From positions 1 through 34,510 of the forward strand of contig JADLHC010000087.1 in NCBI GenBank assembly GCA_020849035.1: a stretch of DNA of 34,510 nt, written 5' to 3'. This DNA comes from Planctomycetia bacterium (lineage in GTDB: Bacteria; Planctomycetota; MHYJ01; WSZJ01). Below are positions 1 through 8,319 of the stretch, piece after piece. Below the pieces are notes generated by a model. The model worked only from the letters and a program-made list of their open reading frames with translations, was not told where the DNA came from and searched no databases. How positions within the stretch are numbered: the first letter of the stretch is position 1; each line of letters opens with the position of its first letter. The position numbers and the translations under genes are program-made.

Positions 1-3000
1 CCCGCGGGCTTCCGGGTGCTCGCGAAGCCACGTCCTCCAGTCCGCCGCTTCCCACGGCGGCATGTCCGGCGGCGTCTTCCGGCGTGTCAGCGAGACCAGC
101 GCGTCGCCCGCCGTGCTGCGGACGACGAAGTCCCCGTCCTGCGCGAGATCCGCGAGACCCTCCAGGGCCTCCCGCCCGCGCGCCACGCCGAGGGCGCGGG
201 CCGCGGCGAGGCGGTCGTCCGGGTCGGAGGAGGTCGAAAGGGTCCGGAGACCTGCGGCGCCCTCGGGGTCCCCCAGGGTCAGCAGGGCGGCGAGCTTCGC
301 GGCGCGGGCGGCGCGGTCCTCTTCTCCCTCCAGCGATGCCCGCAGCCCCGCGCGGGCGAACCCCGGCGCCTCGAGTCCCAGCGTGCCGACGGTGCGGGCG
401 CCGGCGGCGCGCGCGCCGGTGTCGGGTGCGTTCAGGAGCGGGAGGAGCCGGGGCAGGGCGTCGGGCCCGAGGCGGGGGAGGACGGCGCCCAGGGCGAGTT
501 CGTCGCCCGGGGCGCCGCGGAAGGCGGCCGCGGCCAGGGACAGGATCGTCGTGGAGGAGTCCGGCCGGGCGCGGGCGACGGCGGCCTGGCGGGCGCGCGC
601 GGAGGGGCCGTCGAACTCGGCGGGGACCGGGCATTCCACGACCCGGATCGATTCCGCCGGCGGGTCCGACGGCGCATTCCAGCGGCGCAGGTGCCGCCGC
701 AGCCGAAGCAGTTCCTCGCGGCTCTCGGGCTCGTCCGCCGCCCTCGCGAGAAGTGCGACGTCCGCCAGGGTCCGGGACTTCTCCAGGGCGTAGTACTCCG
801 GGAAGTCGGACGTGGACCCGCATCTCAGCGAGGAGAGGCAGGCGAGGGAGATGGAGAGCAGGGAATCCGCGGGAAGCCGGGAGAGCGCCGCGCTGCGCGC
901 ATTGCGGTCACCGCGGAAGATCTGCTCGTACGCCGTCCCGGTTCTCCCCAGCGGAATTCCCGCGGCGCGCGCCAGGGAGAGCAGCGTCTCGTTCGCCGCC
1001 AGGGAATCCATCGTCGCCGCGTCCGCGTCCCGAAGGCCGTCGCCGAGCGTCCCGACGATGCGCTCGAGGTCCGGCCGCGCCGCGTCCTCCCGGGCGAGGG
1101 CGAGCAGGAACGCCGACAGAGCCGTCGCGCAGGGCGGCGAAAGCGGCGGGCGGTTGCGGATCGGCGTGAAGCGCAGCGCCTCCACCGTGACGGCGCGCGA
1201 CTCGGCATCCAGAGCCGCGCGGCCCAGCAGCGGGACCGTGAGGGGATCGCACCAGGCGCGCGAGAGCAGGACCGCGGTGGCGGGGACCCTGGCCTGGCGG
1301 GAGGCATCCCGCGCGAATGCAGCCACAACGCGCGCTCCCGTCGGCCCGGAGCCTGCGAGCGCGTGGAACCACGTCATCGTCCGGCTGGAATCGGAGGCGG
1401 CCTCGAACCCGTCGAGCAGCGCCGGCACGAACGCGAGGTCTCTTCCGTCCTGCAGGAGGCCGCCGAGAACCGCAGGGTCGTCGGCCCTTCCTCCCCGAAG
1501 GGCCGCCAGGACGGAGGTGCGGTCGCCCAGCATCCCGATCTGCGACGCCTTCTGGCGGTCGAGGGGACCCGGGGCGGCGGCGAGGGCGCGCAGCCGTTCG
1601 ACGACGTAGCGGCGAGGCCGCGTCCAGCCTTCCCGGCTGTCCAGTTCGGGCCGTTCGGGGGCGGCCTGGGGGCGCGCCGAGAGGAGGAACGCGAGGGCCG
1701 CCTGCGCCGTCGCGGCGTCCTGTCCCCCCGCGACCTCGACCAGGCGCTTCGTGATCTCCGCCCGCTGGTCGATCCTGTCCCATGCGTCCCCGAGGAGCCC
1801 GAGCGCGAGTTGCTTCTCCTCGGCGTCGTCGGAGGACAGCATCGCGCCCCACGTTTCCGCGTCGAGCCCGGAAACCCAGCCGGCGCGGACTCGGGCGGCT
1901 CCGTCGAGTCCGCGAGGGAACTGCGCGGCATCGGGAGGAACGCCGAGTCGGAGCAGCCTGGCCACTCTCCGGGCGGCCCCACCGGCGTCCGGGTCCCCTT
2001 CGAGACCCGCGAGCACGGGCCCCGCTTCGCCATGGACGAGCCAGAGCGCCTGATAGGCGGCGCCGGCCACCGGGCCGGACTCGCCTCCGACATCGAGCAG
2101 ATGCCGCACGGCCCACTCGATTTCCCCGGTCGAGCCCGGTCCGGCCGCCGCGTCGAGACACGTGCGGAGGGCCGCCGCCAGGCACAGGGCTGATTCGATC
2201 CGCTGCCCTGCAGGCCGCGGCTGGCGCTCCCTCGTCCAGCGGTCGAAGCTGCGAAGGGCGGACAGTCGCACGGATTCGTCGGGATCGCCGAGGAACGCGG
2301 CGCCGCGGACGATCTCCTGCGGCGTGAAGCCGTCGAGGGGCGCGAGCGCCCTGCGGACGCCTGGATCCGCATCGTCGCCCAGCACCACCCGGAGGTCGGG
2401 GGCGAGGAAGCGCGACCTGCCTCCGGCGCGCCTCGCGATGTCGAGCGCGCCATCGGGCCCGAGCAGTCTCCCCAGGCGCGCGGGATCGTCCCAGAGCAGG
2501 CGCTCCATCGTGCCCGGGCCGGTCCCCGCGATGCGTGGCCAGATGACCAGTCGCAGCTCGGGACCGTGGGTCCCCGCGAGCAGCGAGAGCACCGAGGCCA
2601 GCTCCTCCGCCTCCTCCGGCAGCGCCGGCAGATCCCCCGGTTCCAGGGTCGCAGACATCAGCGCGGCCCAGAGGCGGAGCCGGACCCCGCTGTCCCTCTC
2701 CGCCTCGAGGGCAAGGCGGATGTCCCCCGCGAGCCCGCGGACCGAATGGTAGCCCAGGGCAAGGGCCGCCGGGTTCCGCACCCGCAAGGGCCTCGAGCCC
2801 AGGTGTCGCAGCGCCTCGCGCGCCCAGCCCGGGTCCCTTCCCGGTCCGGATGCCAGCGTCTCCAGACCGCGGCAGAGGTCGTCCTCGGAAGCGGCGTCCA
2901 TCCAGCGCGCCAGTAACCGGCCGGATACGGCGCTTCCGGCGACGACCGCACGGGACGCGCCGGCCCGGCGCGCCTCGGGGTCGGAGGAGGCGAGGAGCAG

Positions 3001-3264
3001 GAAGACTTCGAGGTCGGTCACGGCGATCTCGGGGTCGAACCGCCGCGCTGCGAGGATCGCGCCGGCCAGGGACGCCTCGGGGGCCTCCGAATCCAGCAGG
3101 GCGCGGAGAGGCGCGTCCGCCTCCGGTCCCGCCCGCCGCAGGTCCTCGACGGCGCGGCGGACTGCTTCCGGATCCGCGTCCGCGAGACGGGCGCAGGCTT
3201 CGCCCGCGTCGCCGGCGGCAAGCCGCAGGGGGAGGAGAAGGAGCAGCGCCAGGACGCGGAGCAT
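1..3264 (-). CDS. Secreted HEAT-repeat protein, C-terminus cut by window edge
   Basis: This frame is absent from the ORF track because it runs off the left edge without a stop. I read it by hand as open for all 1088 codons. It starts with a clear signal peptide (MLRVLALLLLLPLRLAAG, cleavage near residue 18). The rest is rich in Ala, Leu, Arg, Glu and Asp and built of helical HEAT/armadillo-like units of about 30-40 residues, for example 'VRRALAPLDGFT' and, near the edge, 'LAAARALGVARGREALEGL' followed by 'FVVRSTAGDALVSL'. The visible end 'PWEAADWRTWLREHPEARG' has the Trp-rich tail common behind HEAT units. No catalytic motif is visible. HEAT arrays are protein-binding scaffolds, so an exported or periplasmic scaffold is likely; the partner is unknown. 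The start is fixed by TATAAT six bases upstream of the ATG. Plus-strand ORFs here are shadows. Confidence 0.8.
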   Translation of the reverse strand, partial: MLRVLALLLLLPLRLAAGDAGEACARLADADPEAVRRAVEDLRRAGPEADAPLRALLDSEAPEASLAGAILAARRFDPEIAVTDLEVFLLLASSDPEARRAGASRAVVAGSAVSGRLLARWMDAASEDDLCRGLETLASGPGRDPGWAREALRHLGSRPLRVRNPAALALGYHSVRGLAGDIRLALEAERDSGVRLRLWAALMSATLEPGDLPALPEEAEELASVLSLLAGTHGPELRLVIWPRIAGTGPGTMERLLWDDPARLGRLLGPDGALDIARRAGGRSRFLAPDLRVVLGDDADPGVRRALAPLDGFTPQEIVRGAAFLGDPDESVRLSALRSFDRWTRERQPRPAGQRIESALCLAAALRTCLDAAAGPGSTGEIEWAVRHLLDVGGESGPVAGAAYQALWLVHGEAGPVLAGLEGDPDAGGAARRVARLLRLGVPPDAAQFPRGLDGAARVRAGWVSGLDAETWGAMLSSDDAEEKQLALGLLGDAWDRIDQRAEITKRLVEVAGGQDAATAQAALAFLLSARPQAAPERPELDSREGWTRPRRYVVERLRALAAAPGPLDRQKASQIGMLGDRTSVLAALRGGRADDPAVLGGLLQDGRDLAFVPALLDGFEAASDSSRTMTWFHALAGSGPTGARVVAAFARDASRQARVPATAVLLSRAWCDPLTVPLLGRAALDAESRAVTVEALRFTPIRNRPPLSPPCATALSAFLLALAREDAARPDLERIVGTLGDGLRDADAATMDSLAANETLLSLARAAGIPLGRTGTAYEQIFRGDRNARSAALSRLPADSLLSISLACLSSLRCGSTSDFPEYYALEKSRTLADVALLARAADEPESREELLRLRRHLRRWNAPSDPPAESIRVVECPVPAEFDGPSARARQAAVARARPDSSTTILSLAAAAFRGAPGDELALGAVLPRLGPDALPRLLPLLNAPDTGARAAGARTVGTLGLEAPGFARAGLRASLEGEEDRAARAAKLAALLTLGDPEGAAGLRTLSTSSDPDDRLAAARALGVARGREALEGLADLAQDGDFVVRSTAGDALVSLTRRKTPPDMPPWEAADWRTWLREHPEARG

Positions 3265-3270
3265 GGGTGG

Positions 3271-3276
3271 ATTATA
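3271..3276 (-). promoter_or_regulatory. -10 box of the HEAT-repeat gene, six bases before ATG
   Basis: On the minus strand the sequence reads TATAATCCACCCATG. The perfect -10 hexamer ends six bases before the start codon, so transcription would begin at or next to the A of ATG and give a leaderless mRNA. I see no good -35 box at 16-18 bases upstream. The same arrangement precedes the epimerase gene at 31245. Confidence 0.55.
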
Positions 3277-3336
3277 GGCCTTCACGATCAGGCCCCCGGC
3301 TCTAACGTCCCTGCGCGCCCCGGGTTCGACCCCGCT

Positions 3337-4110
3337 CTACACGCCGCCGCCGCCCTCAGCCTCCGGACGGTCGGTCAGCGCGGCGCACAGGTATTCGCGG
3401 TTCATCCGCGCGATGAACTCCACCCCGATCGACTTGGGGCACGCCGCCTCGCACTCCCGCGTGTTCGTGCAGTTTCCGAACCCCTCCGCGTCCATCTGGC
3501 TCACCATCTTCTGCACGCGCGTCGCCGCCTCCGGCCTGCCCTGCGGCAGGATCCCCAGGTGCGACACCTTCGCGCTCGTGAAGAGCATCGCGCTGGCGTT
3601 CGGGCACGCCGCGACGCACGCGCCGCAGCCGATGCACTGCGCCGCATCCATCGCCAGGTCCGCGTCCTTCTTCGCCACCGGCACCGAGTTCGCCTCCGGC
3701 GCGCTTCCCGTGTTCACGCTCACGAACCCGCCCGCCGAGATCACCCGGTCGAACGCGCTGCGGTCCACGACGAGGTCGCGCACGACGGGGAAGGCTTTCG
3801 CGCGCCAGGGCTCGAGGAAGATCTGGTCGCCGTCGTTGAACGTGCGCATGTGCAGCTGGCAGGTCGTCGTCGCCGGCCTCGGCCCGTGCGGGATTCCGTT
3901 GATCACGATCCCGCACATCCCGCAGATTCCCTCGCGGCAGTCGTGGTCGAACGCCACCGGCTCCTCGCCCTTCTCGATCAGGCGCTCGTTCAGCACGTCC
4001 AGCATCTCCAGGAACGACATCTCCGGGCTCGCGTCCGGAACGTCGTACGAGACCATCTTCCCCGCGTCGTTCGGGCCGCGCTGGCGCCAGATGTGGAGGA
4101 TCAGCTTCAT
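3337..4110 (-). CDS. sdhB: Succinate dehydrogenase / fumarate reductase iron-sulfur subunit
   Basis: This 257-residue protein passes electrons from the flavoprotein SdhA to quinone through three Fe-S clusters at the inner membrane. An N-terminal plant-ferredoxin-like domain carries the [2Fe-2S] ligands in '[10 protein letters not shown]' (about residue 55) and a downstream Cys in 'TTTCQLHM'. The C-terminal domain carries '[14 protein letters not shown]' (about 157) and '[14 protein letters not shown]' (about 215), ligands of the [4Fe-4S] and [3Fe-4S] clusters. The ORF track start (4203) is too early. The ATG at 4110, giving [10 protein letters not shown], overlaps the sdhA stop by one base (TAATG), which implies translational coupling. 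It is the last gene of sdhC-sdhA-sdhB. Confidence 0.95.
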   Translation of the reverse strand: MKLILHIWRQRGPNDAGKMVSYDVPDASPEMSFLEMLDVLNERLIEKGEEPVAFDHDCREGICGMCGIVINGIPHGPRPATTTCQLHMRTFNDGDQIFLEPWRAKAFPVVRDLVVDRSAFDRVISAGGFVSVNTGSAPEANSVPVAKKDADLAMDAAQCIGCGACVAACPNASAMLFTSAKVSHLGILPQGRPEAATRVQKMVSQMDAEGFGNCTNTRECEAACPKSIGVEFIARMNREYLCAALTDRPEAEGGGGV

Positions 4111-6029
4111 TATTTGTAGCTCCGCTGGGTCGGGTGAACGATCTCGAACGTCAGCGGCTCCTTGTTGAGCTCCGGTTTCTGCCCCTCGCCCTTCCACTCC
4201 CACGCCGCCACGTACGCGAACTTCTCGTCGTCCCGCTTCGCCTCGCCGTCGGGCGTCTGGTGTTCTTCACGGAAGTGCCCGCCGCAGGACTCCTCGCGGT
4301 GGAGGGCGTCGCGGCAGGTGAGCTCGCCGAATTCGAGGAAGTCGGCGACGCGGCCGGCCTTCTCGAGCTGCTGGTTGAGCTGCTCGCCGGTGCCGAGGAC
4401 CGAGATGTTCTTCCAGAATTCCTCGCGGATCTCGGGGATCCGCTGGATCGCCTTCTGGAGCCCCGCGGCGTTGCGGCCCATGCCGCAGTTGTCCCACATG
4501 ACCTTCCCCAGCTCCTTGTGGAACGAGTCGGGCGAGCGCCTGCCCTTCACCCCGAGCAGCCTTGCCGTGCGCCCCGCGACCTCTTCGATGACGGCCTTGC
4601 ACGCCGGCGCATCGGGTTCGACCTTCTCCAGCTTCGCGTTCGCGAGGTAGTGGCCGATGGTGTAGGGGATGATGAAGTACCCGTCGGCGAGTCCCTGCAT
4701 GAGCGCCGACGCGCCGAGGCGGTTTGCGCCGTGGTCGCTGAAGTTCGCCTCCCCGAGCACGAACAGCCCGGGAATGGTGGACATGAGGTTGTAGTCCACC
4801 CAGAGGCCGCCCATCGTGTAGTGGATGGCGGGGTAGATGCGCATGGGCGTCCGGTACGGGTTCTCGTCGGTGATGCGTTCGTACATCTCGAAGAGGTTCC
4901 CGTACTTGTCGGCGATGGTCTTCTCGCCGAGGCGCCTGATGGCGTCGCCGAAGTCCAGGTAGACGCCGAGGCCGCCGGGCCCGACGCCGCGCCCCTCGTC
5001 GCAGGCGGCCTTGGCGGCGCGCGACGCGACGTCGCGGGGGACGAGGTTGCCGAAGGACGGGTATCGGCGCTCGAGGTAGTAGTCGCGCTGGTCCTCGGGG
5101 ATCTGCGCGGCGGGCCGCTTGTCGCCCTTCTCCTTAGGCACCCAGATGCGCCCGTCGTTGCGCAGCGACTCCGACATCAGGGTGAGCTTGGACTGGTACT
5201 CGCCGCTTACGGGGATGCAGGTCGGGTGGATCTGCGTGAAGCACGGGTTGGCCATGAGGGCGCCGCGGCGGTGGGCCCGCCAGATCGCCGTGACGTTGCA
5301 GCCCTTCGCGTTGGTCGAGAGGTAGAACAGGTTTCCGTAGCCGCCGGTCGCGAGGCAGACGGCGTCGCCGGTGTGCGACTCGATCCGGCCCGTGACGAGG
5401 TTCCGGACGACGATGCCGCGCGCGGCCCCGTTCACGAGGATCACGTCCAGCATCTCGGTGCGCGGGAACATCTGCACGGCGCCCAGGCCGATCTGCCGCT
5501 GGAGCGCCGGGTAGGCGCCGAGCAGGAGCTGCTGCCCGGTCTGGCCGCGGGCGTAGAACGTGCGGCTCACCTGCGTCCCGCCGAACGACCGGTTCGCCAG
5601 AAGCCCGCCGTACTCGCGCGCGAACGGGACGCCCTGCGCGACGCACTGGTCGATGATGCTGACCGAAATCTCCGCCAGCCGGTGAACGTTCGCCTCGCGC
5701 GCCCGGTAGTCCCCGCCCTTCACCGTGTCGTAGAACAGCCGGTGCACCGAGTCGCCGTCGTTGCAGTAGTTCTTCGCCGCGTTGATGCCGCCCTGAGCCG
5801 CGATCGAGTGCGCGCGCCGCGGGCTGTCCTGGAAGCAGAACGCCTTCACCTTGTAGCCGAGCTCCGCGAGGGAGGCGGCCGCGGAGGCGCCCGCGAGCCC
5901 GGTCCCGACGACCAGGATCGTGTACTTGCGCTTGTTCGCCGGGTTCACCAGCTTCATCTCGAAGCGGTGCTTCTCCCACTTGCCCTCCATCGGGCCCGAC
6001 GGGATGTTGCTCTTGAGTTCGATGGTCAT
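4110..6029 (-). CDS. sdhA: Succinate dehydrogenase / fumarate reductase flavoprotein subunit
   Basis: This 639-residue FAD subunit oxidises succinate to fumarate (or the reverse). The dinucleotide-binding motif '[19 protein letters not shown]' is near residue 30. '[13 protein letters not shown]' (about 72) holds the His expected to bind FAD covalently. Substrate-site motifs include '[11 protein letters not shown]', '[10 protein letters not shown]' and '[14 protein letters not shown]'. Length and sequence style ('[22 protein letters not shown]') match the type B enzymes of Bacteroidetes and Epsilonproteobacteria rather than the E. coli type. The start MTIELKSN at 6029 was chosen over the track start at 6392 because its ATG overlaps the sdhC stop (ATGA), and the extra 121 residues are only the frame-shifted sdhC sequence. 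Confidence 0.96.
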   Translation of the reverse strand: MTIELKSNIPSGPMEGKWEKHRFEMKLVNPANKRKYTILVVGTGLAGASAAASLAELGYKVKAFCFQDSPRRAHSIAAQGGINAAKNYCNDGDSVHRLFYDTVKGGDYRAREANVHRLAEISVSIIDQCVAQGVPFAREYGGLLANRSFGGTQVSRTFYARGQTGQQLLLGAYPALQRQIGLGAVQMFPRTEMLDVILVNGAARGIVVRNLVTGRIESHTGDAVCLATGGYGNLFYLSTNAKGCNVTAIWRAHRRGALMANPCFTQIHPTCIPVSGEYQSKLTLMSESLRNDGRIWVPKEKGDKRPAAQIPEDQRDYYLERRYPSFGNLVPRDVASRAAKAACDEGRGVGPGGLGVYLDFGDAIRRLGEKTIADKYGNLFEMYERITDENPYRTPMRIYPAIHYTMGGLWVDYNLMSTIPGLFVLGEANFSDHGANRLGASALMQGLADGYFIIPYTIGHYLANAKLEKVEPDAPACKAVIEEVAGRTARLLGVKGRRSPDSFHKELGKVMWDNCGMGRNAAGLQKAIQRIPEIREEFWKNISVLGTGEQLNQQLEKAGRVADFLEFGELTCRDALHREESCGGHFREEHQTPDGEAKRDDEKFAYVAAWEWKGEGQKPELNKEPLTFEIVHPTQRSYK

Positions 6030-6700
6030 TTCAGGATCCCGAGCATGACGGAGACGGGGATGGAGATGTAGCCGGCGCCGATGGCCGTGGCGACGGCGAT
6101 GGAGGCGAAGCGGAGGGCGGGGGTGTACTTGGGGTGGTTGAAGCCGAGGGTCTGGCAGAGGGACCAGAGCCCGTGGGAGAGGTGGGTGGCGAGCATGACC
6201 ATGGCGACGATGTAGGTCAGGGCCACGGCCTTGTTCTGGAAGCCGACGATCACGTTGCGGTAGACGTCGTCGGGATTGAAGTCCGGGTGGGCGTGGCCGG
6301 TGGTGAAGTGAAGGAGGTGGTAGACGACGTAGGCCAGGATGAGGGGCCCGCTGATGATCATGGTGCGCGCGGCGTACCCGGCCTCGCGCCACTGGCGCAC
6401 GTGGTACTTCACCGGCCGCGCCGCGCTGTTCTCCATCGCCAGCAGGATGGCGGCGGCCGCGTGGACGAGGACGATCGCCAGGAGCGAGAGGCGCGCGCCC
6501 CAGAGCACGGCCGGCTTGCTCTTGATGAGGTGCCCGTACTGGGTCAGCGCCTGCTTGTCCGGCAGGTAGACCTGCAGATTACCGAGGAGGTGGATCACGA
6601 CGAACCCGAACAGCATCAGGCCCGTCACGGCCATCAGTCCCTTCTTGCCGATGGAAGATCTCAGCGTTTCCGACACCCAGCAGCCGGTCGATCCGCCCAT
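6026..6700 (-). CDS. sdhC: Succinate dehydrogenase cytochrome b subunit
   Basis: This 224-residue integral membrane subunit anchors SdhAB and carries heme b and the quinone site. Five hydrophobic helices are visible, beginning '[22 protein letters not shown]'. Histidines within helices ('VVIHLL', 'VLVHAAAA', '[11 protein letters not shown]', 'ATHLSHGLW') are good axial heme ligand candidates. A single about 220-residue anchor replaces the SdhC+SdhD pair, as expected in type B succinate:quinone oxidoreductases, and no sdhD is present. The ATG at 6700 is preceded by AGGGAG six bases upstream. It is the first gene of the sdhCAB operon. Whether the complex runs as a dehydrogenase or as a menaquinol:fumarate reductase cannot be told from sequence. 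Confidence 0.92.
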   Translation of the reverse strand: MGGSTGCWVSETLRSSIGKKGLMAVTGLMLFGFVVIHLLGNLQVYLPDKQALTQYGHLIKSKPAVLWGARLSLLAIVLVHAAAAILLAMENSAARPVKYHVRQWREAGYAARTMIISGPLILAYVVYHLLHFTTGHAHPDFNPDDVYRNVIVGFQNKAVALTYIVAMVMLATHLSHGLWSLCQTLGFNHPKYTPALRFASIAVATAIGAGYISIPVSVMLGILK

Positions 6701-6739
6701 TCATGACTCCCTGGTGACTGACGGCGTGGCAGTCGCGGC

Positions 6740-6768
6740 AGTTTCGGCCGCAGTCCCGGATTTGTCAA
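6740..6768 (-). promoter_or_regulatory. Candidate promoter of sdhCAB
   Basis: The minus strand has TTGACA (plus 6763-6768), a 17-base spacer and GAAACT (plus 6740-6745), about 40 bases before the sdhC start. The -35 is perfect and the -10 is weak. The -35 hexamer lies within one base of the -35 of the divergent glycosyltransferase promoter. Confidence 0.4.
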
Positions 6769-6791
6769 ATGACGGGGCCGGCGACCATAAT
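6762..6791 (+). promoter_or_regulatory. Candidate promoter of the glycosyltransferase gene
   Basis: TTGTCA (6762-6767), an 18-base spacer and CATAAT (6786-6791) lie 27 bases before the ATG at 6819. The box lies back to back with the sdh promoter, the two -35 hexamers covering almost the same bases, so the two promoters may compete. Confidence 0.45.
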
Positions 6792-6818
6792 GCCGCGCCG
6801 CGCGGCCTAACGCACCCC

Positions 6819-7658
6819 ATGAGCGACAACGCAGCCTCTTCCCGCCCCCGGATCTCCGCCGTCGTGATCTGCTTCAACGAGGAGCAGAGCATCGGCGCGT
6901 GCCTCGAATCCGTCCGGTGGTGCGACGAGGTCGTGGTGGTCGACTCAGGCTCCACGGACCGTACGGTCGAGATCGCCCGCGGGTTCACGCCCCGGGTTCT
7001 GCACCACGACTGGCCGGGGTTCGTCGCGCAGAAGAACTTCGCGATGGAGCAGGCCACGGGCGACTGGATCCTGTCCCTCGACGCCGACGAGCGGTGCACC
7101 CCGGAACTCCGCGCGGCGATCGAGCGGGCCGTCGTGCAGCCCGGGCCCGCCGGCTACCGGGTTCGCCGGCTCGTCCGCTACCTCGGCCGCTGGATCCGCC
7201 ACTGCGGCTGGTACCCCGACGAGAAGGTGCGCCTCGTCCGCCGCGGCGCCGCCCGGTGGGAAGGCGAGGACCCCCACGACCGCCTCGCCTGCACCGGCGA
7301 TGTCCGCAGCCTCGATGCCGACCTCCTCCATTTCACCTACCGCGACTTCGCCCACCAGATCCGCACGATGGACCACTTCTCGGATGTGGTCGTCGCCGAG
7401 TGGGAGAAGAAGGGTCGTCGGCCGTCGTACCTGATGCTGCTGCTGCACCCGCCTGTGAAGTTCCTGGAGGTGTACATCCGGAAGCTCGGCATTCTCGATG
7501 GTCTCCCGGGGCTGGTCATCGCGGCGGCCACGGCGTTCTACGTGTTCTCGAAGCACGTGAAGCATCGGGAGCGTTCGCGGGGCCTGACTTCGCCCTCCGC
7601 CGGTCCGCCGGTTCCCGCCACGGTCGCCACACAGCACGAGGAGATGCCCGCCCCATGA
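6819..7658 (+). CDS. Family 2 glycosyltransferase, WaaE/KdtX-like
   Basis: This 279-residue cytoplasmic or membrane-associated GT-A transferase matches the small family of beta-glycosyltransferases that modify LPS core. The fold begins 'ISAVVICFNEEQSIGACLESV'. 'VVDSGSTDRT' (about residue 41) binds the nucleotide and 'LSLDADER' (about 88) is the metal-binding DxD region. 'HCGWYPDEKVRLVRR' and 'DPHDRL' are typical of the WaaE group. The C-terminal 'PPVKFLEVYIRKLGILDG' followed by 'LPGLVIAAATAFYVF' is an amphipathic/hydrophobic membrane-contact region. I chose the ATG at 6819 (MSDNAASS) over 6645, since the longer form would run through the divergent promoter region and into sdhC. The acceptor sugar is unknown, and no other LPS genes are adjacent. 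Confidence 0.85.
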   Translation: MSDNAASSRPRISAVVICFNEEQSIGACLESVRWCDEVVVVDSGSTDRTVEIARGFTPRVLHHDWPGFVAQKNFAMEQATGDWILSLDADERCTPELRAAIERAVVQPGPAGYRVRRLVRYLGRWIRHCGWYPDEKVRLVRRGAARWEGEDPHDRLACTGDVRSLDADLLHFTYRDFAHQIRTMDHFSDVVVAEWEKKGRRPSYLMLLLHPPVKFLEVYIRKLGILDGLPGLVIAAATAFYVFSKHVKHRERSRGLTSPSAGPPVPATVATQHEEMPAP

Positions 7659-7680
7659 CGAGCATTCCGGGAGCGTCCGC

Positions 7681-8238
7681 GTGAGGCTGTTCATCGCCGT
7701 CGACACGGATCCCGCCCTCCACCCGGTCCTCTCCCGGGTCGTGGAGCACCTGCGTTCGGCGGGGGCGGACGCCAGGTGGACCGGTCCTGAGCAGTGGCAC
7801 GTGACGCTGAGGTTCATCGGGGAGACCGACGACGCCATGGCGGGGCGCGTGGCCGGGGCGATGCGGAGGATCGCGGCCGCCGGGCAGCCCGCGGCGCTGC
7901 GGCTGGCCGGCCTCGGTACGTTCGGGGGCCCGAAACCCCGCGTGGTGGCCGCGAAGGTCGACGATCTCTCGGGCGTGATCTCCGCCGCGGCCCGATCACT
8001 CGAGGGCGAAGTCCGGCTGCTCGGGTTCGCGCCGGAGAACCGGCCGTTCACGCCGCACATCACCCTGGCCCGCGTCCGGTCGCCCCGGAATGCGGCGGCG
8101 CTTGCGGACGCCGTGCGGTGCGAATCCGCGAGCGTCAAGGGGGAGTGGCTGGCGTCCGAGCTCGTGCTCTACCTCTCCACGCTGAAACCCGGGGGCGCGG
8201 AGTATGAGGCCCTCGCCCGCGCCCGGCTGGGCGGATGA
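7681..8238 (+). CDS. thpR: RNA 2',3'-cyclic phosphodiesterase (2'-5' RNA ligase family)
   Basis: This 185-residue protein belongs to the 2H phosphoesterase superfamily and hydrolyses RNA 2',3'-cyclic phosphate ends to 2'-phosphomonoesters. The two catalytic HxTL motifs are present: 'HVTLRFIG' at about residue 40 and 'HITLARVR' at about 126. The N-terminus 'MRLFIAVD' is typical. The start is a GTG at 7681 with GGGAG about seven bases upstream. It follows the glycosyltransferase stop by 22 bases, so the two are probably co-transcribed. Its place just before recA is seen in some other bacteria, but here recA seems to have its own promoter. Confidence 0.88.
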   Translation: MRLFIAVDTDPALHPVLSRVVEHLRSAGADARWTGPEQWHVTLRFIGETDDAMAGRVAGAMRRIAAAGQPAALRLAGLGTFGGPKPRVVAAKVDDLSGVISAAARSLEGEVRLLGFAPENRPFTPHITLARVRSPRNAAALADAVRCESASVKGEWLASELVLYLSTLKPGGAEYEALARARLGG

Positions 8239-8263
8239 GCCGGGGGGACGCGTACAACGGAGG

Positions 8264-8291
8264 TTGCTGAATCCGCCCGCCCGGGTAGTCT
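8264..8291 (+). promoter_or_regulatory. Candidate recA promoter
   Basis: TTGCTG (8264-8269), a 16-base spacer and TAGTCT (8286-8291) lie in the 81-base gap before recA. I found no E. coli-type (CTGT-N8-ACAG) or Bacillus-type (GAAC-N4-GTTC) LexA box nearby, so SOS control by those operators is not evident. Confidence 0.4.
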
Positions 8292-8319
8292 GTACGCCCA
8301 CCTTTTTCCGGAACGCGCC

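Noticed and set aside
16-2193. 725-codon plus-strand ORF at the left edge
   Set aside because: It is the antisense shadow of the HEAT-repeat gene; its translation is Arg/Gly-rich without any domain, while the minus frame gives a signal peptide and helical repeats.
3290-3345. tRNA-like GGTTCGACCCC segment (T-arm look-alike)
   Set aside because: No matching acceptor, D or anticodon arms can be drawn around it, and the 5-bp T stem with a 7-base loop does not form properly.
4110-6392. Longer SdhA starting at 6392
   Set aside because: The extra N-terminus is an out-of-frame reading of the sdhC coding sequence; the ATG at 6029 gives the family-typical start and an ATGA overlap with sdhC.
7655-7684. 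Nine-codon mini-ORF (MTSIPGASA) overlapping the thpR start
   Set aside because: It overlaps both neighbours by a few bases and could act as a coupling peptide, but nothing beyond chance supports it.
8239-8319. LexA/SOS operator upstream of recA
   Set aside because: No inverted CTGT/ACAG or GAAC/GTTC pair with suitable spacing was found; a lineage-specific LexA motif cannot be excluded.
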